A DNA stretch of 64,000 nucleotides from Ehretia macrophylla. Lineage: Eukaryota; Streptophyta; Magnoliopsida; Boraginales; Ehretiaceae. Shown one piece after another: positions 46,777 to 57,416 of the stretch (position 1 is the stretch's first letter; each line of letters starts with the position of its first letter). The stretch spans positions 20,368,762-20,432,761 of the forward strand of contig CM075783.1 in NCBI GenBank assembly GCA_037974665.1. The letters run 5' to 3'. The notes beneath the pieces were generated by a model. It saw only the letters and a program-made list of their open reading frames with translations. It did not search any database and was not told the origin of the DNA. A program made the translations under genes and the position numbers.

Positions 46777-47721
46777 ATGGAATTTTCATCGCTTTGGTAC
46801 CTCTCCTTTTGGTCCATCATCTCTCAGGTATCTCTACTAATCTTATTTTTGGCTTCAAAGAAGGTAGCCAGTACCCCACTTCTCCTAGTCAGGGTTCTTA
46901 TTATTGAGTTGCTTTTACCTTTTCCTGCAAGCTTTTCATCATTTTATGCCTTCTTTCTACGACCTATGACGGAGCCTGACCTAATTGTCAACCCAGATTT
47001 TTTATCTGCACTTTGTTTGATCCTTGTAAAGCTTTCTATGGTAATGATCATATTAGGAATTCACTTCTTCTGGTATGACATTTTCCGGGGCTTTTCTACT
47101 CCGAACGATGACCCACGCGCATGGCTTACGATTCCATGGATACTCTATTTCTATTACTCTCTCTTTATACGCTTTATAAAAAGTATAGAGATGGGAGATT
47201 TATTGACTGGATTTGTAGGCCCTTTTGTCGTGTACCTATTTCATTCTCTTTGTTTTGTTTTATCTATAGTTTCCCTTTTCTCAATTGTATACTTGGGTTC
47301 TTGTCAAGGTCTATCTGATGCTATGGAAAGTTGTCTAATTCAAATACCTTTTGTTACTGGCTTTACGTTTATATTTTTCCCAAGTGTAGTGTACATTAGC
47401 CATTTTACTTCAGGAACGACGACCGAGTCAAATATAGATGAAAACTCTAATAGAAAGTTATTAATAATTCAAATCCCTCTAGCGTTGTTGGGTGTTCTTC
47501 TAGCTTACTACTTCATCCAAGAACAGTTTGTTTCTCTTCTGCTGATGCTCTCTTCTGGTGCTAGTTATTGGCTAGCTAACCTCGCCATGACGCAACCTGC
47601 AATTGACTTGGGATTTTTTAGCTTTTCTATTGGTGCTATTTTGGATTGTGCACTAAGTCTCTATGGGCTTGGCAAATTCACCTGGATTGCATTTTTTTAC
47701 TGCGTTGTTCTGGACTCATAG
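46777..47721 (+). CDS. Unrecognised multi-pass membrane protein (314 aa)
   Basis: A single uninterrupted ORF, very rich in L, F, S, I and aromatic residues. Eight to ten hydrophobic segments are visible (about residues 5-26, 33-50, 74-98, 117-137, 142-173, 187-208, 228-247, 251-271, 278-312). They are joined by short loops, including PMTEPDLIVNPDF (63-75), STPNDDPRAW (107-116) and the polar TSGTTTESNIDENSNRK (211-227). No family signature was recognised. The start (MEFSSLWYL) is shared with the paralog at 53652 and has a TATA-like box upstream, which supports it. The stop TAG arises where unit B has one extra base, so the C-terminus may originally have extended into the conserved stretch at 47723-47850. 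It is either a functional rapidly evolving gene or a recent pseudogene; introns cannot be excluded. Confidence 0.6.
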   Translation: MEFSSLWYLSFWSIISQVSLLILFLASKKVASTPLLLVRVLIIELLLPFPASFSSFYAFFLRPMTEPDLIVNPDFLSALCLILVKLSMVMIILGIHFFWYDIFRGFSTPNDDPRAWLTIPWILYFYYSLFIRFIKSIEMGDLLTGFVGPFVVYLFHSLCFVLSIVSLFSIVYLGSCQGLSDAMESCLIQIPFVTGFTFIFFPSVVYISHFTSGTTTESNIDENSNRKLLIIQIPLALLGVLLAYYFIQEQFVSLLLMLSSGASYWLANLAMTQPAIDLGFFSFSIGAILDCALSLYGLGKFTWIAFFYCVVLDS

Positions 47722-47722
47722 G

Positions 47723-47905
47723 ATGGAAGTTGAAGTCCGTGACATTGCATTATCCTCGGGACCGAACTACTATTATGAGGAGTTGGCTAAGTCTAGACAA
47801 CAAGATAATCTTGAGGAGGGATGAGAGGATAACGATATTTTAATTGAATCTCTAATTGTGCATTATATGCGGCCAAGTGAAATCTGGAAGAAAGCAAAGA
47901 CATGA
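47723..47905 (+). pseudogene. Possible C-terminal tail of the membrane protein, out of frame
   Basis: Parallels 62790-62960 of unit B. One frame gives an acidic tail (MEVEVRDIALSSG, YYYEELAKSR, DNDILIESL) with a TGA where unit B has TGG. Another frame (WKLKSVTLHYPRDR..) is open to the same stop in both units. Neither is in frame with the ORF ending at 47721. The DNA is clearly conserved between the units, but which frame was coding is unresolved. Confidence 0.5.
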
Positions 47906-47925
47906 GAAAAATAGCAAATGATATA

Positions 47926-48050
47926 GGAAAACTCTTCAAAAAATCTAGACTAACCGGTCAATCTGGACTTTTACTCACATAAATTGGTCCCCACATGTGT
48001 TTGGCCCTCCATATTTTGTGAGTAAAAATATGACTGAAGAGTTTCCCAAC
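47926..48050. mobile_element. Small MITE-like insertion with empty site in unit B
   Basis: Ends AGGAAAACTCTTCA and TGAAGAGTTTCCCA are inverted copies, with inner TACTCACA and TTTGTGAGTA stretches also pairing. GATAT occurs on both sides. Unit B at about 63000 reads AAAAGATATGATGC with nothing inserted. Confidence 0.72.
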
Positions 48051-48052
48051 GA

Positions 48053-48280
48053 TATGATGCTAGCTTTTGTGGTAGACTTATTGACTGGATTTGTAGGCCC
48101 TTTCCTCGTATACCCATTTCATTCTCTTTATTTTGCTTAAACTATAGTTTCTCTTTTTCTTATTGGTATACTTAGCTTCGTTCCAAGGTCTATATGAAGC
48201 TATACTCTATGCTCAAACTATTTCTACTTTCGAGTCTAACACTTTAATTAAATACTTAGACTTAGATAGTGAAGGGACAA
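48053..48280 (+). pseudogene. Partial second copy of the membrane-protein gene middle
   Basis: TTATTGACTGGATTTGTAGG and what follows repeat the part of the 314-aa ORF that encodes DLLTGFVGPF (residues 141-150) through the GSCQGL region, followed by stops and divergence. The same fragment follows the tail in unit B (63020-63190), so a truncated tandem gene copy existed before the larger duplication. Confidence 0.75.
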
Positions 48281-49014
48281 ATTGTAATAGTTAAAATCAT
48301 TCTTAGTCCAAGCCCAATTAATCTAGTAAGAAATTGGATTTGGACGGCGTTAACTGGGTTTTTGCCCAAGTCATCTTAACCATTATGTGAGGCTCTTCTA
48401 AGCCTGGCCATGGGGAAAAAGATAGACTTTGTCTTCTATGTTCTCAGAACATCATCTATCCTTATCAATACTATCTTAGACAATCTTCTTTTAGATATTG
48501 TAAGATATTGGTGATCCAAAAAATAAATAGATCTCGAGCACCCATTCCCAAAATTTTAATAATAGATTCAAGGGTGCGTAAATTGAATAAAGCCAACTAA
48601 AGAAAACATACATAGCACTTTTAAGAAGTTTAAATCAACCAATTGGCTGGGAGGCGAGCCATGGTACGGTGGCGAGGTAATAGTGGTGGAGGGGTGAAGA
48701 GAGAGGAGAGAACATCTCAACCCATTAAGACCTTATATTATTGCAATTAACTGTTCACGTCAACAAAACCTGTTCTATGATACTTTTTTCAATTTTGCAC
48801 TAAAATCTACAAAATTGCACCATCTATTGGTCAATAAGATCAAATTTCGCTAGAGTGTATTTTGTCGCGATGGAAGGGCGTGGAAAGAATATCTGTAAGG
48901 GAATATGGATATATATAATACTAAGGTGAAAGATTTGGGGTTTTAACATGAAACTCATGGGGCGAAACGATTTTATCCCTCTGTCAACATAAGATAAGAA
49001 AGAAAAGGGTTGAG

Positions 49015-49420
49015 AATGTAACATGATTGTTAAACCTAATAGTACAAATTTGAATTATACCTTGAAGAGTAGTACTTATATAAGTTTGAAACAATTGTAA
49101 CTATCTGTTAGTAGTTAAAAATTCATTTGGATTAATTTTAGTTAGTTTTAAATTGATTTTTGTCTAAGTTGTTTTTTTTCTTTTTAGTGAGTAACAGTTT
49201 CTTAAAACCATATCGTAGTTGGTATGGAATTTAGTGAATCCTATAAATAAAGGTTAGTTCCTTCAATTATATGTATCCCTAGTAGAAGTGCAATAAAGTT
49301 TCAGCTTAGCTTTTCTACATTCTTCACTATATTCTCTCTTCGTTAGAATAGTCTCTTCCATGAGAAAGGAGAAAAATGGCTACATATTGTGTAGTATCAA
49401 TGAAGCACGAGAACACTGTG
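49015..49420 (+). repeat. Possible LTR or promoter remnant
   Basis: TGTAACATGATTGTTAAACC at 49018 resembles 51194. A TATA box (CTATAAATAAAGG, 49241) and an AATAAAG signal (49291) follow at spacing typical of Copia LTR U3-R. No closing end or coding sequence was found. Low certainty. Confidence 0.3.
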
Positions 49421-49993
49421 TCTATGTAACATGATTTTTTTTTTTTTTTTTTGCAATGCAAGTAACCCATTTCATTCCACATCAAACACAAAATACAAAG
49501 AGGGTGATATCAACTAAAACTGATGTACCAATCTGTACAAAGGATACATCTATAGTTGTCAAATCGTGAATCAAAAGACCATTTTTTTGAATCGTAAATC
49601 GTATCGAATCGTGAATCGTACCGGTTCGGTCACAAATTTATAACTAGAATTCTAGATGATAATTGATATATTATTTTTCCATTAGCAAAAATAAACAACA
49701 AAAAACAAGTGAAAGCCAATTTGAATTTTTGATCTTGTAATTATAGTTGAAAACTGATGTTAAATCATAAATAATTTTTTTAATTTTATTTGTTCATCTT
49801 TTTAATAATGTGCTAATTGGATATTGCTTGCAAAAAATTGAGGTGGACTTTTGTTTTTTTGTGTGTGGATTTTTTGGGCTTTTTTTTATTTGACCTAAAT
49901 CGGGAACGATTCACTGAATTGCACGATTCATTACGATTCACCACGATTCACTACGATTCGGTGACCGATTAATCCAAATTAGCGATTCACTAA

Positions 49994-50397
49994 GGCAGTG
50001 ATTGGTATGTGAGAATGAGTTGGGAATGGAATGACATTCCTAATTCTATTTTAATTTTCATGTTTGATATGAGAGAATGAACTTGGGAATGTCATTCTCA
50101 AGGGAATCCTATTCCCACATACATGAGAATAGCCATTTCATACTAAATACATGGGACTGGCCCATTCCCATGTATTTGGAAATCAACTTGACTACCATAT
50201 CCTTTATAAATAATTTGTTTTACAAAAATAATAATAATAATTAAAAAATATATAATAATAATTATTATTATTATGAAAATAAAAATAAAAATAAAATAAA
50301 AATAAAAATAAAAATGATAATAATAATAATAGTGATTAAATAATACTAATAATAATAATTAAAAATATAATGATATTATTATGAAAATAATAATAAT

Positions 50398-50438
<41 letters not shown>

Positions 50439-50699
50439 TGATAATAATAATAATAATAAATAAATAAAATAATAATAATAATAATAATAAATTATAATAA
50501 TAATTAAAACTATAATAATATTATTATGAAAATTATAATAATAATTATTATTATAATAAAAATGATAATAATAATAATAATAAATAAATAAAATAAAATA
50601 ATAAAAATAAAAAATAATAATAGTGATTAAATAATAATAATAATAATAATAATTAAAAATATAATAATATTTTGTTATTAATAATTATTTTTATTTTTA

Positions 50700-50731
<32 letters not shown>

Positions 50732-50835
50732 TATTGTTGTTGTTGTTGTTGTTGTTATTATTATTTATTATTTATTATTTTTATTTTTATTTTTTTATTA
50801 TTAGTATTATTATTATTATTTATTGTTGTTGTTAA

Positions 50836-50872
<37 letters not shown>

Positions 50873-51110
50873 TATGTTTATATTGTTTACGATTATGTTT
50901 ATATTTATTCTTATTTTTAATACTATAATAATAAAAGGGTAATTACGTCATATTATACAAATAATTCGCATTACTACTCTTAATTCCCAAAGCATACCAA
51001 ATATGTCATTCCCATTCCCAAGTTCATTCCATTCCCAATTTCATTCCATTCCTTGGTTCATTCCATTCCTGCTTAAATTCATTCCAATGTACCAATCGCT
51101 ACCTAATTGA
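49994..51110. mobile_element. Inner inverted-repeat element with GGAATG-rich ends
   Basis: The left end GGCAGTGATTGGTATG and the right end (reverse complement GGTAGCGATTGGTACA) are inverted copies, each followed by repeated GGGAATGGAATGA words. It sits inside the outer fold-back element and is non-coding. Confidence 0.65.
50222..50935. repeat. (AAT)n / (ATT)n inverted microsatellite
   Basis: About 450 bases dominated by AAT/AATAAA repeats are followed by about 260 bases of ATT/TTATTT repeats. The two halves are complementary and can form a long hairpin. A short GTTGTTGTT patch interrupts the right half (50732-50755). The 82-codon ORF here is a repeat artefact. Confidence 0.9.
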
Positions 51111-51238
51111 TTTGAAACAATTTTTGTGTGAATCGAATCAAATCGTACGATTCGTATAGCGAATCGTACGATTTTGAAAACTATGTTCATCTATGTAACA
51201 TGATTGTTTCACCTAATATTATCATTCTAGTCAAGGGA

Positions 51239-51356
51239 GAGTCTTCAAAATATATGTGAGACGCACATTCTCTTCGGCCCATGCTTTTACGTGCCAGCGT
51301 GAGCCCCACAACCTATGTCGTGGACATTCTACATTGAGAATGTTTTGAAGATTTTT
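51239..51356. mobile_element. Small MITE-like inverted repeat
   Basis: GAGTCTTCAAAATAT at the left and ATGTTTTGAAGATTT at the right are inverted copies about 115 bases apart, with ACATTCT/AGAATG inner pairing. Similar in design to the 47926 insertion. No target duplication was checked. Confidence 0.4.
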
Positions 51357-51404
51357 CATTCTACTCAGCTTAAGAAAAACAATGAAAATTGTCTATCGAC
51401 TACC

Positions 51405-51635
51405 AGTATATACACCTCATAAGACATGGTCTAATGGTAGTGGGGTTGAATCATTCTTATGAGATCACGGGTTTGACACTCTCCAGTACTACTAAGGATA
51501 TCCCCTTAATTGACTTAATGCATGCGCGATGGCACATTGCTGCACCCGAAAATTTACCAATTGATGGTCTGGCGGATAATTCGTTAGTTGAATTTCTACA
51601 TCATTTTTAAAAATAAAAATAAAAAAACCCTACGA
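51405..51635 (+). mobile_element. tRNA-derived SINE-like element
   Basis: ACATGGTCTAATGGTAGTGG (box-A-like) is followed about 35 bases later by GGGTTTGACACTCTCC (box-B-like), with an A-rich tail at 51606-51627. The 73-codon ORF across it is fortuitous. Confidence 0.45.
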
Positions 51636-53524
51636 GCGTACACAAAAAGAGACTTTTTTGGGATTGGACCCTTTTTAACCAGGCTTAAGGGAGGTTAGGA
51701 GCGAAATAAAATAGGCCTTGGTGCCTAGCGAGTTCTTCCTTGGGAAAGAGAAAGAAAGGGATATGTTACTTATTATCTAGCATTTATACCTAATAACAAT
51801 TTAACTGGACAATGCATTAGTCACATTGTGGGTTTTTTTTTTAATGATGTGAGAACTCAGTTGACATAGTCCGACCACTAATTGATAAAACTCTAAGTGC
51901 AGTTATGCAGTCTAACACATACACCAATCCAGTCAAGAATGTGAATATAGTATGCATCCAAGGAATATTCAAAGTCAAATATGCTGAGTTCGACCTCCTT
52001 TTTTTCTTCTTTTTCTCAGCAAATAAATCAATTTCATTCTACAATTCAACATTTACAGGATTTACGAAGGGATTAGAGATTAAATCAGTAAAAATCAATC
52101 CTCTAATCTCTATACAAAAGTGAGTTGTTTATACTATTTATATACCTATTTTTAAGACCAATTTTGCCCCTGACACCAGCTCCAATTCGACCTCTTTTTG
52201 TTGTCAATAGGCTACCCCTTTGGGGCATTATTGTTGTTACTATGAACACGAAATGAGAAGTTTACTGTCTCCTATAATTAATGTGTGGATTGCAATCCTC
52301 TACTATAATCAATGTAGATTGCAATCGTCTTTCTTTTCCATTGTATTTGTCAGTTTTATTATAATGTACGTTGTTTTCTATGAAAGTTTACTCTCTTTGG
52401 TTTGAACAAAGAATCTGAAGAAAACATTTAATGTTATGGAACAATAACGAAGGAAAAACAAATATACAATGAATTAATTCCACTAGCAATATATAGGTCA
52501 AAAGACCATGCTATTTGAGATATCAAAAAACAACTCCATTGTAATTATATATTGATTTTCAGCAATAAAGTTACAAAAACATTTCATCCATTTTATGTGG
52601 AAGGCTTAGCTTGAGTATCTAGATACTATTATAACTCTAAGTTACCAATTCTTTGTTTGTTAGGTTGAAAGTGGCCTGAGACCAATGCTTGTTTCCAATT
52701 ATCAAATGCGACTGTTGTTCTGTATACGAATTGATGAGCATTATTATGTTTCTTCTTGTCAGAAAAAGAAGAAAAAAGAAAAAACAAGTGATTTGAGCTT
52801 TTCTTACTTTTTTTAGCTAAAAAATTAGTGGAAGGCACTTCCAGAATACGTCGTACACTAATATAATTTTGGGGTTATAAAAATACATGATATGAGGCTT
52901 ATGTCACTCAAAAGTCGTCAATATTTGTGATACAAAAACAAAATTTTAAAATGAATACCTTTAAGTATATAAGTCACTAGTCGACCGCTTTATCCAATCC
53001 TTCAGGTTAGCGACTATCTAAACTTCATTAATGATGTATACGATCAGATGTTTTGATGTCTGAAATTGGCTAAACCACTTATACTCTTTACTATATCTAT
53101 ACTAATGACCAAAAAAAAAAAAGTGTACGCTGTGATTTGATGTCCAATAAAATCTGCACCTAATGGAAGCTTCAGAATAATTACTAAGATCAACTTGAAG
53201 TTCTCTAATCTTTTATGTCACTTTTAAGCATCTGCTGAAAAATATATGAGCAATTTAATTTCTGCCAGCACCTGCTGAGAAATATCTGAGCAATTTAATT
53301 TTTGCCAACAAGTCGTGCTTAAAATAATCTTATAATCTCGACTCCATCCATTCCATAAAAATAGGCTTAATTTCATTTTTATATAGATTAAGAAAATCTA
53401 GTTATATAGTTAAAATAATAGAGTTTGTTTGATCTTTTTCAAATATACCCCCTATAATTAGTATTAACTACTCCAATTACAATTGATTAATGACATAATT
53501 GTCGATAAAGATGCACATTTGAGG

Positions 53525-53580
53525 TATAAAAAGACCTTGTTTTTTATTATTATTTATGTCAACGCCATTTGAGGTATAAA
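53525..53580 (+). promoter_or_regulatory. Duplicated TATA-like boxes upstream of the paralog
   Basis: TTTGAGGTATAAAA occurs twice, at 53518-53531 and 53567-53580, 72-120 bases before the ATG at 53652. Unit A has one copy. A TATTTATGTCAACGCC stretch separates them. Confidence 0.45.
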
Positions 53581-53651
53581 ACAAAGCCATTCTTCATCAA
53601 ATTACACTGATACAATAGAATTAAATTTCTAGATCTAGCGTTTTCCTGATC

Positions 53652-54514
53652 ATGGAATTTTCGTCGCTTTGGTACCTCTTCTTCTGGTCCATTATCAGTC
53701 AGGTATCTTTATTTATTGCACTTTTAGCTTCAAGTAAGGTCAGCCTCCCGGTTCCCCCACTCATTGGGGTTACTATTAAGTGTGTCTTATACATTCATGC
53801 ATGTTTTTCATCTTTTTATGCCTTCTTTTTACAACCTATGAAGGAGCTTGATCTATTCCGAGAAAATGTTTCAATTACGCTCGTTTCATTTCTTCCAAGA
53901 CTTAGATGGCTGTTGTTGTTCTTCGCTTATTTGTTGTTGTTTCTACCGTCCATGGATTTTTCTTTTTTGGGCCTTTTCCCTTTCTCTTTGGCTCTGCTTG
54001 TACTACTACTTTTTGTCGCTAACGAGCTCTTTATACGCTACAGAACAAGTAAAGAGATGGGGAACTTATTGATTGGATTTGGAGGCCCTTTCCTTGTTTA
54101 CCTCTCTCATTCTCTTTGTTCTGCTTTATTTATAGCTTCTCTTTCCTGAGTTGTCCACTTGGCTTCTTGTAGAGGTCTATGTGAAGTTGTAAAATGTATG
54201 TTCTATGAGCTCTATTACCTTTTAGTACTGGCGTTTCGGTTGCATTATTTCTAAGTTCAATATGTTTCACTAATTTCAATTTACGAATTGGGTCATACAT
54301 AGGTGGAAACACTACTAATGGAAAGATAAAAGTAATTGAAATACCTCAAGTTGTTGGGTTATGTTCTAGCTCAATACTGCATCCAACAAAAGTTCGCTTC
54401 TCTTCTGGGGATGCTCTGCTCCTTCGCTATATATTGGCTAGCTAACCTCGCTATGACATAACCTCTTACTGACTAGGAAAATTTCAACTTCATTATTGGT
54501 GCTATTTTGGACTC
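53652..54514 (+). pseudogene. Paralog of the membrane protein, 5' half, broken
   Basis: The first 165 codons are open (MEFSSLWYLFFWSIISQVSL.., ACFSSFYAFFLQPMKELDL, SKEMGNLLIGFGGPFLVYL) and align throughout with residues 1-165 of the intact protein. A TGA at 54147-54149 then interrupts. Downstream, residues equivalent to 175-285 are still recognisable as SWLANLAMT-like codons, with further stops and indels, until the Sirevirus LTR cuts the copy at 54515. It shows which regions are conserved: the N-terminal 20 residues, FSSFYAFF and GFxGPFxVYLxHSLC. Confidence 0.8.
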
Positions 54515-55519
54515 TGTTAGAATTTGTGTAGTATAAGTATAGATTATTTTTGAAGCAATGTGACTAATTTGTTCAATCGATGAAGTTCTATGGTGAATAT
54601 GAAAAAAAATGATGTAATTACTTGGTGTAAAGTGAATCTATTACACGTTATGTTACAATATTAATTGGAACATCACTTCTCTCATAGTACATTAATAGTA
54701 TGTCTCTCTAGTCAATTAATGAGTTGTTCCACTCTAATGTTCCAACATAGCCAGTGACAGTAAATAGCAGCGAAAATACTAAAGCTGTAACAGAATTAAA
54801 GAACACCAAGATTTAATGTGGTTCACCCGTGCGGTCTATGACCACGGGACCTCCCCTGGTCCAACAAACCTGTTCATTAAGAAATATAATAAGTTACAAC
54901 ATCAATGGATTTACACAAGTAAAGACTCCCTCTTAACCTTTGACGCCTTGATGGTGAATTCTTCAATGAACTTTGGTTTGGTGAGCTCCCCTCGACTTGC
55001 GACGTTATCTCCCGATAACTACACCTTCTTCTCCGGAAGAATGAACAAGGAAAAACGACAGTGAAGGAAAAACTCAAAGCCTAATACAATTCTCTCATGA
55101 CTCACTATCACATACTAGGTTGCAACACTGAATAATAAGTACTCAACACGGATTGTGTTGCAACACGACACAGAACATAGAAAACCTATATGAAACCTAG
55201 CAGCTTGTCTGTGCTCTCTTCCTTTTTTCGATTCACCTCCCCTTTGCTTCAGCGCATGTGCTTCATATAAATACTGTCCTGTTGAGCATCTATCTGCCTT
55301 GGTCTTCAAGACATTCCTTATCAATATGCAATTAATGTTATTCCATAAGTAGTACAAATGCAACATGGTAAGTTACCATATTATTTTATCAGCACGATTG
55401 AAAAGGTAAACATACACATATGGTAATATAACATTATGAGTTTTGCAAAAACACATCCAATTAAAAAGCCTGCCTTAAGGATGTCCAATCAACCGCCAAT
55501 TAGCCTCATGATCTTAACA
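54515..55519 (-). repeat. 3' LTR of the Sirevirus (1005 bp)
   Basis: TG..CA ends, polypurine tract ATCTCCCC at its inner edge. Contains TTTAATGTGGTTCACC..GGTCTATGACCACGG (54812-54846), the motif shared by Copia LTRs here. Confidence 0.85.
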
Positions 55520-55762
55520 ATCTCCCCATTTGGCTTTGTTTTGGCAAAACTTTGAGATCACAAAAGATATTATCCTAGGTGCAACAAGCACGAAAGCACA
55601 AAAGACATCATAAAAAAAGAACATCATACTAGTAACAAAACAGTAGCATAAGATAAAAAAAAACTGAAAGACAAACTGTTCCCCTTTGTTGCCAAACCAA
55701 AGACAACGGAAGGGAAAGAGATAGTAGCATAACAAAAAAAACAAGACAGTCATAAAACAACA

Positions 55763-57416
55763 TTAAGTAGGTGGAGAACCCATTAAATGTACCATGATAG
55801 CATTTTGTCCTTGGAGAAGTTGAGCCAAAGTCTGAGTAATGTGAGCCTGATTAGCCTGAAGTTGGTCGAGATTAGCCTGGATATTGCCTTGCTCCTCTCG
55901 CAGCTCTTCAATGGGCTCACGAAGTTGCCGAATATGGTGCAACAGGGCAGTCTGATCTCCTGTGACAGAGGCTGTTGCAACTCCAGCAGGCTCCCCCTTA
56001 ATGTCAACTTTGTGAACCCCCTGCAAAAATTTCTTAGAGAAGAACAGTGAAGAGGGTGGTTTATGCAACACCTCATCTAGATCAAGAACTTTGTGATGTG
56101 ACAAAACAAACTCGCAGATGAGCGAGGGATATGACAAGTATTGACTAAAGAAGTTCTTGGCAGCCTCCTCAATAATGTGTTCAAAGATAACCCGACCTAA
56201 ATCAAGATGGATTCCAATGCCCACTAAATACAGTAGTCTGCCCATTTCAACACTTAGAGTGGTGGAATGCTTAGTAGGATACCAACTTATCATGGCCATC
56301 TTATGAAGAGCTGCATACTTAGCAGTGAGTTTGTTACTTGGTAATCTGGCATCAGATTTCCACTCAAAGGTTCTCCGAGTGGTTCCATAGCAATAGTGGA
56401 CAAAGAAATATCAAACATAATCTCTGTAACAGGCTTGCATCCTAAGAACTTATTGAGAACAGTGGGAGAGAACTCAAAAACATGATTTCGGACAAAAATC
56501 TGATGGTAGTATTTGGATGTGGCAACATTAACATTGGTGTGCAAATTTGAGTAAAACTCATAGACCAGATTACGAGAATAAGATTTCACCAGCGCAAACG
56601 AGCCTAACAAGTTTCTCTCCCTGAGTAATTCAACAAGTCCAGTCCCTTGGTATGATTTCTCATTCAGAGGTTTTTCCACAACAAACTTTCGCTGAGACAC
56701 AATCTTAAACTTTTCTTTTGACTCAGAGAAGAAAAATTTTGAAGAGTAAGCAGAAGAAGGATTGTACCCTGGACATGCACGACGCTTGGGTCGTGAAGAC
56801 TCCTGTAGTTTAGCCCCTTTGATTTGAAACTCCCAACATACTTCTTCTTGTTTGACCAAGTCTAAGAAAGTTTCTCTGCAAGTGTAGCTTATGCTCCTCC
56901 TGTGTCTGCCTCTGTTTTTTATGTTGCACGCGAAGCTGCAACATTTTCGATGACTGAGACAAGGGTGTCCTTAGACTGTTCACTGGGCAGTGTTATTGTA
57001 CCATAGCCTGTGGCACCGGGAGTTGTGATATTGCTCATCTCCGTTGCAGATGTTGATGTAGAAGACGATGTTACGACTGAAGTAGCAGTATTTATTTTGG
57101 ACATAGCTTCAGAGTCTGAGGACTTTGCCTCCTCGGCATAACGTTGAGTCATTCCAGTGTGTACAACCATGTCCATACCTGTTGGAGTCCACAAAGGATC
57201 AATGGGTAGTACTTCAGCCCTAGCTCTGGTGGTTCGAGGAGGGAAAGATCCACTAGAGCTTGTGTCGCTGGATGATAGTGCGACACTACCTATAGCCGCT
57301 GTAGGAAGGGATGACTCATCAATGGTGATGAATTGTGATGACACCACTCTTGGTGCTCCTAGTGCTCCTGGTTTGGGGGTTCCCCAGTGTCTACCGCCTG
57401 ATCTTGTTTTTACCAT
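55763..57416 (-). pseudogene. Env-like / putative plant transposon protein (PF20167-like), frameshifted
   Basis: I place the start at the ATG ending at 57416 (MVKTRSGGRHWGTPK), after a leader ORF that looks fortuitous. Three blocks in three frames follow: an S/T-rich region (56919-57416), a central conserved block (56290-56859: NLVYEFYSNLHTNVN, FVRNHVFEFSPTVLNKFLG) and the end (55763-about 56336: ALHKMAMISWYPTKH, GRLLYLVGIGIHLDLGRVIFEHI, YPSLICEFVLSH). A Q-rich coiled coil (about 130-170 of the last block) closes it. The central and last blocks resemble the plant family often annotated as putative plant transposon protein, found as the extra ORF of Sireviruses. Its role is unknown. Frame breaks lie near 56860-56919 and 56345. 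No signal peptide or clear transmembrane anchor was seen. Confidence 0.72.

Larger units (their letters stand above)
44090..48845. repeat. Segmental duplication, unit A
   Basis: Collinear stretches match unit B (51765-54514 and 62760-63798): TTATTATATAGCATTTATA, ACACATACACTAAGTCAGTC, the LINE-like tail at 45398, the gene promoter, the membrane-protein ORF and about 1 kb downstream ending at TTGGTCAATAAGATCAAA. Unit A has extra insertions (a SINE-like element upstream of the gene, a small MITE downstream). This unit keeps the intact ORF. Confidence 0.85.
49553..51183. mobile_element. Outer fold-back DNA element (TCAAATCGT ends)
   Basis: The left end TAGTTGTCAAATCGTGAATC and the right end (reverse complement TAGTTTTCAAAATCGTACG) are imperfect inverted copies. 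Both continue with repeated GAATCGTA / GATTCACGATTC words for over 70 bases. No transposase. Confidence 0.62.
49421..51205 (-). mobile_element. LINE 3' end with 16-bp target duplication, enclosing fold-back elements
   Basis: TCTATGTAACATGATT occurs at 49421-49436 and 51190-51205. Inside the left copy is a poly-T run (to 49452), followed by GCAATGCAAGTAACCCATTTC, the reverse complement of a LINE-like 3' end with a poly(A) tail. This fits a 5'-truncated minus-strand LINE insertion. From about 49553 the body is taken over by two nested inverted-repeat elements, so only about 100 bases of LINE remain. Confidence 0.65.
51765..54514. repeat. Segmental duplication, unit B, 5' half
   Basis: Matches unit A from about 44090 to 47655, including the LINE-like tail at 52645 and the membrane-protein gene 5' region. 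It ends at the Sirevirus LTR (54515); the matching continuation of unit A reappears near 62760. Confidence 0.85.

Noticed and set aside
50672..50920. 82-codon ORF of I, V, L and C runs
   Set aside because: It is a translation of the ATT/GTT microsatellite.
51405..51480. Possible functional tRNA gene (TGGTCTAATGGTAGT and GGGTTTGACACTC boxes)
   Set aside because: No complete cloverleaf or acceptor stem could be drawn, and an A-rich tail follows, so a tRNA-derived SINE is the better reading.
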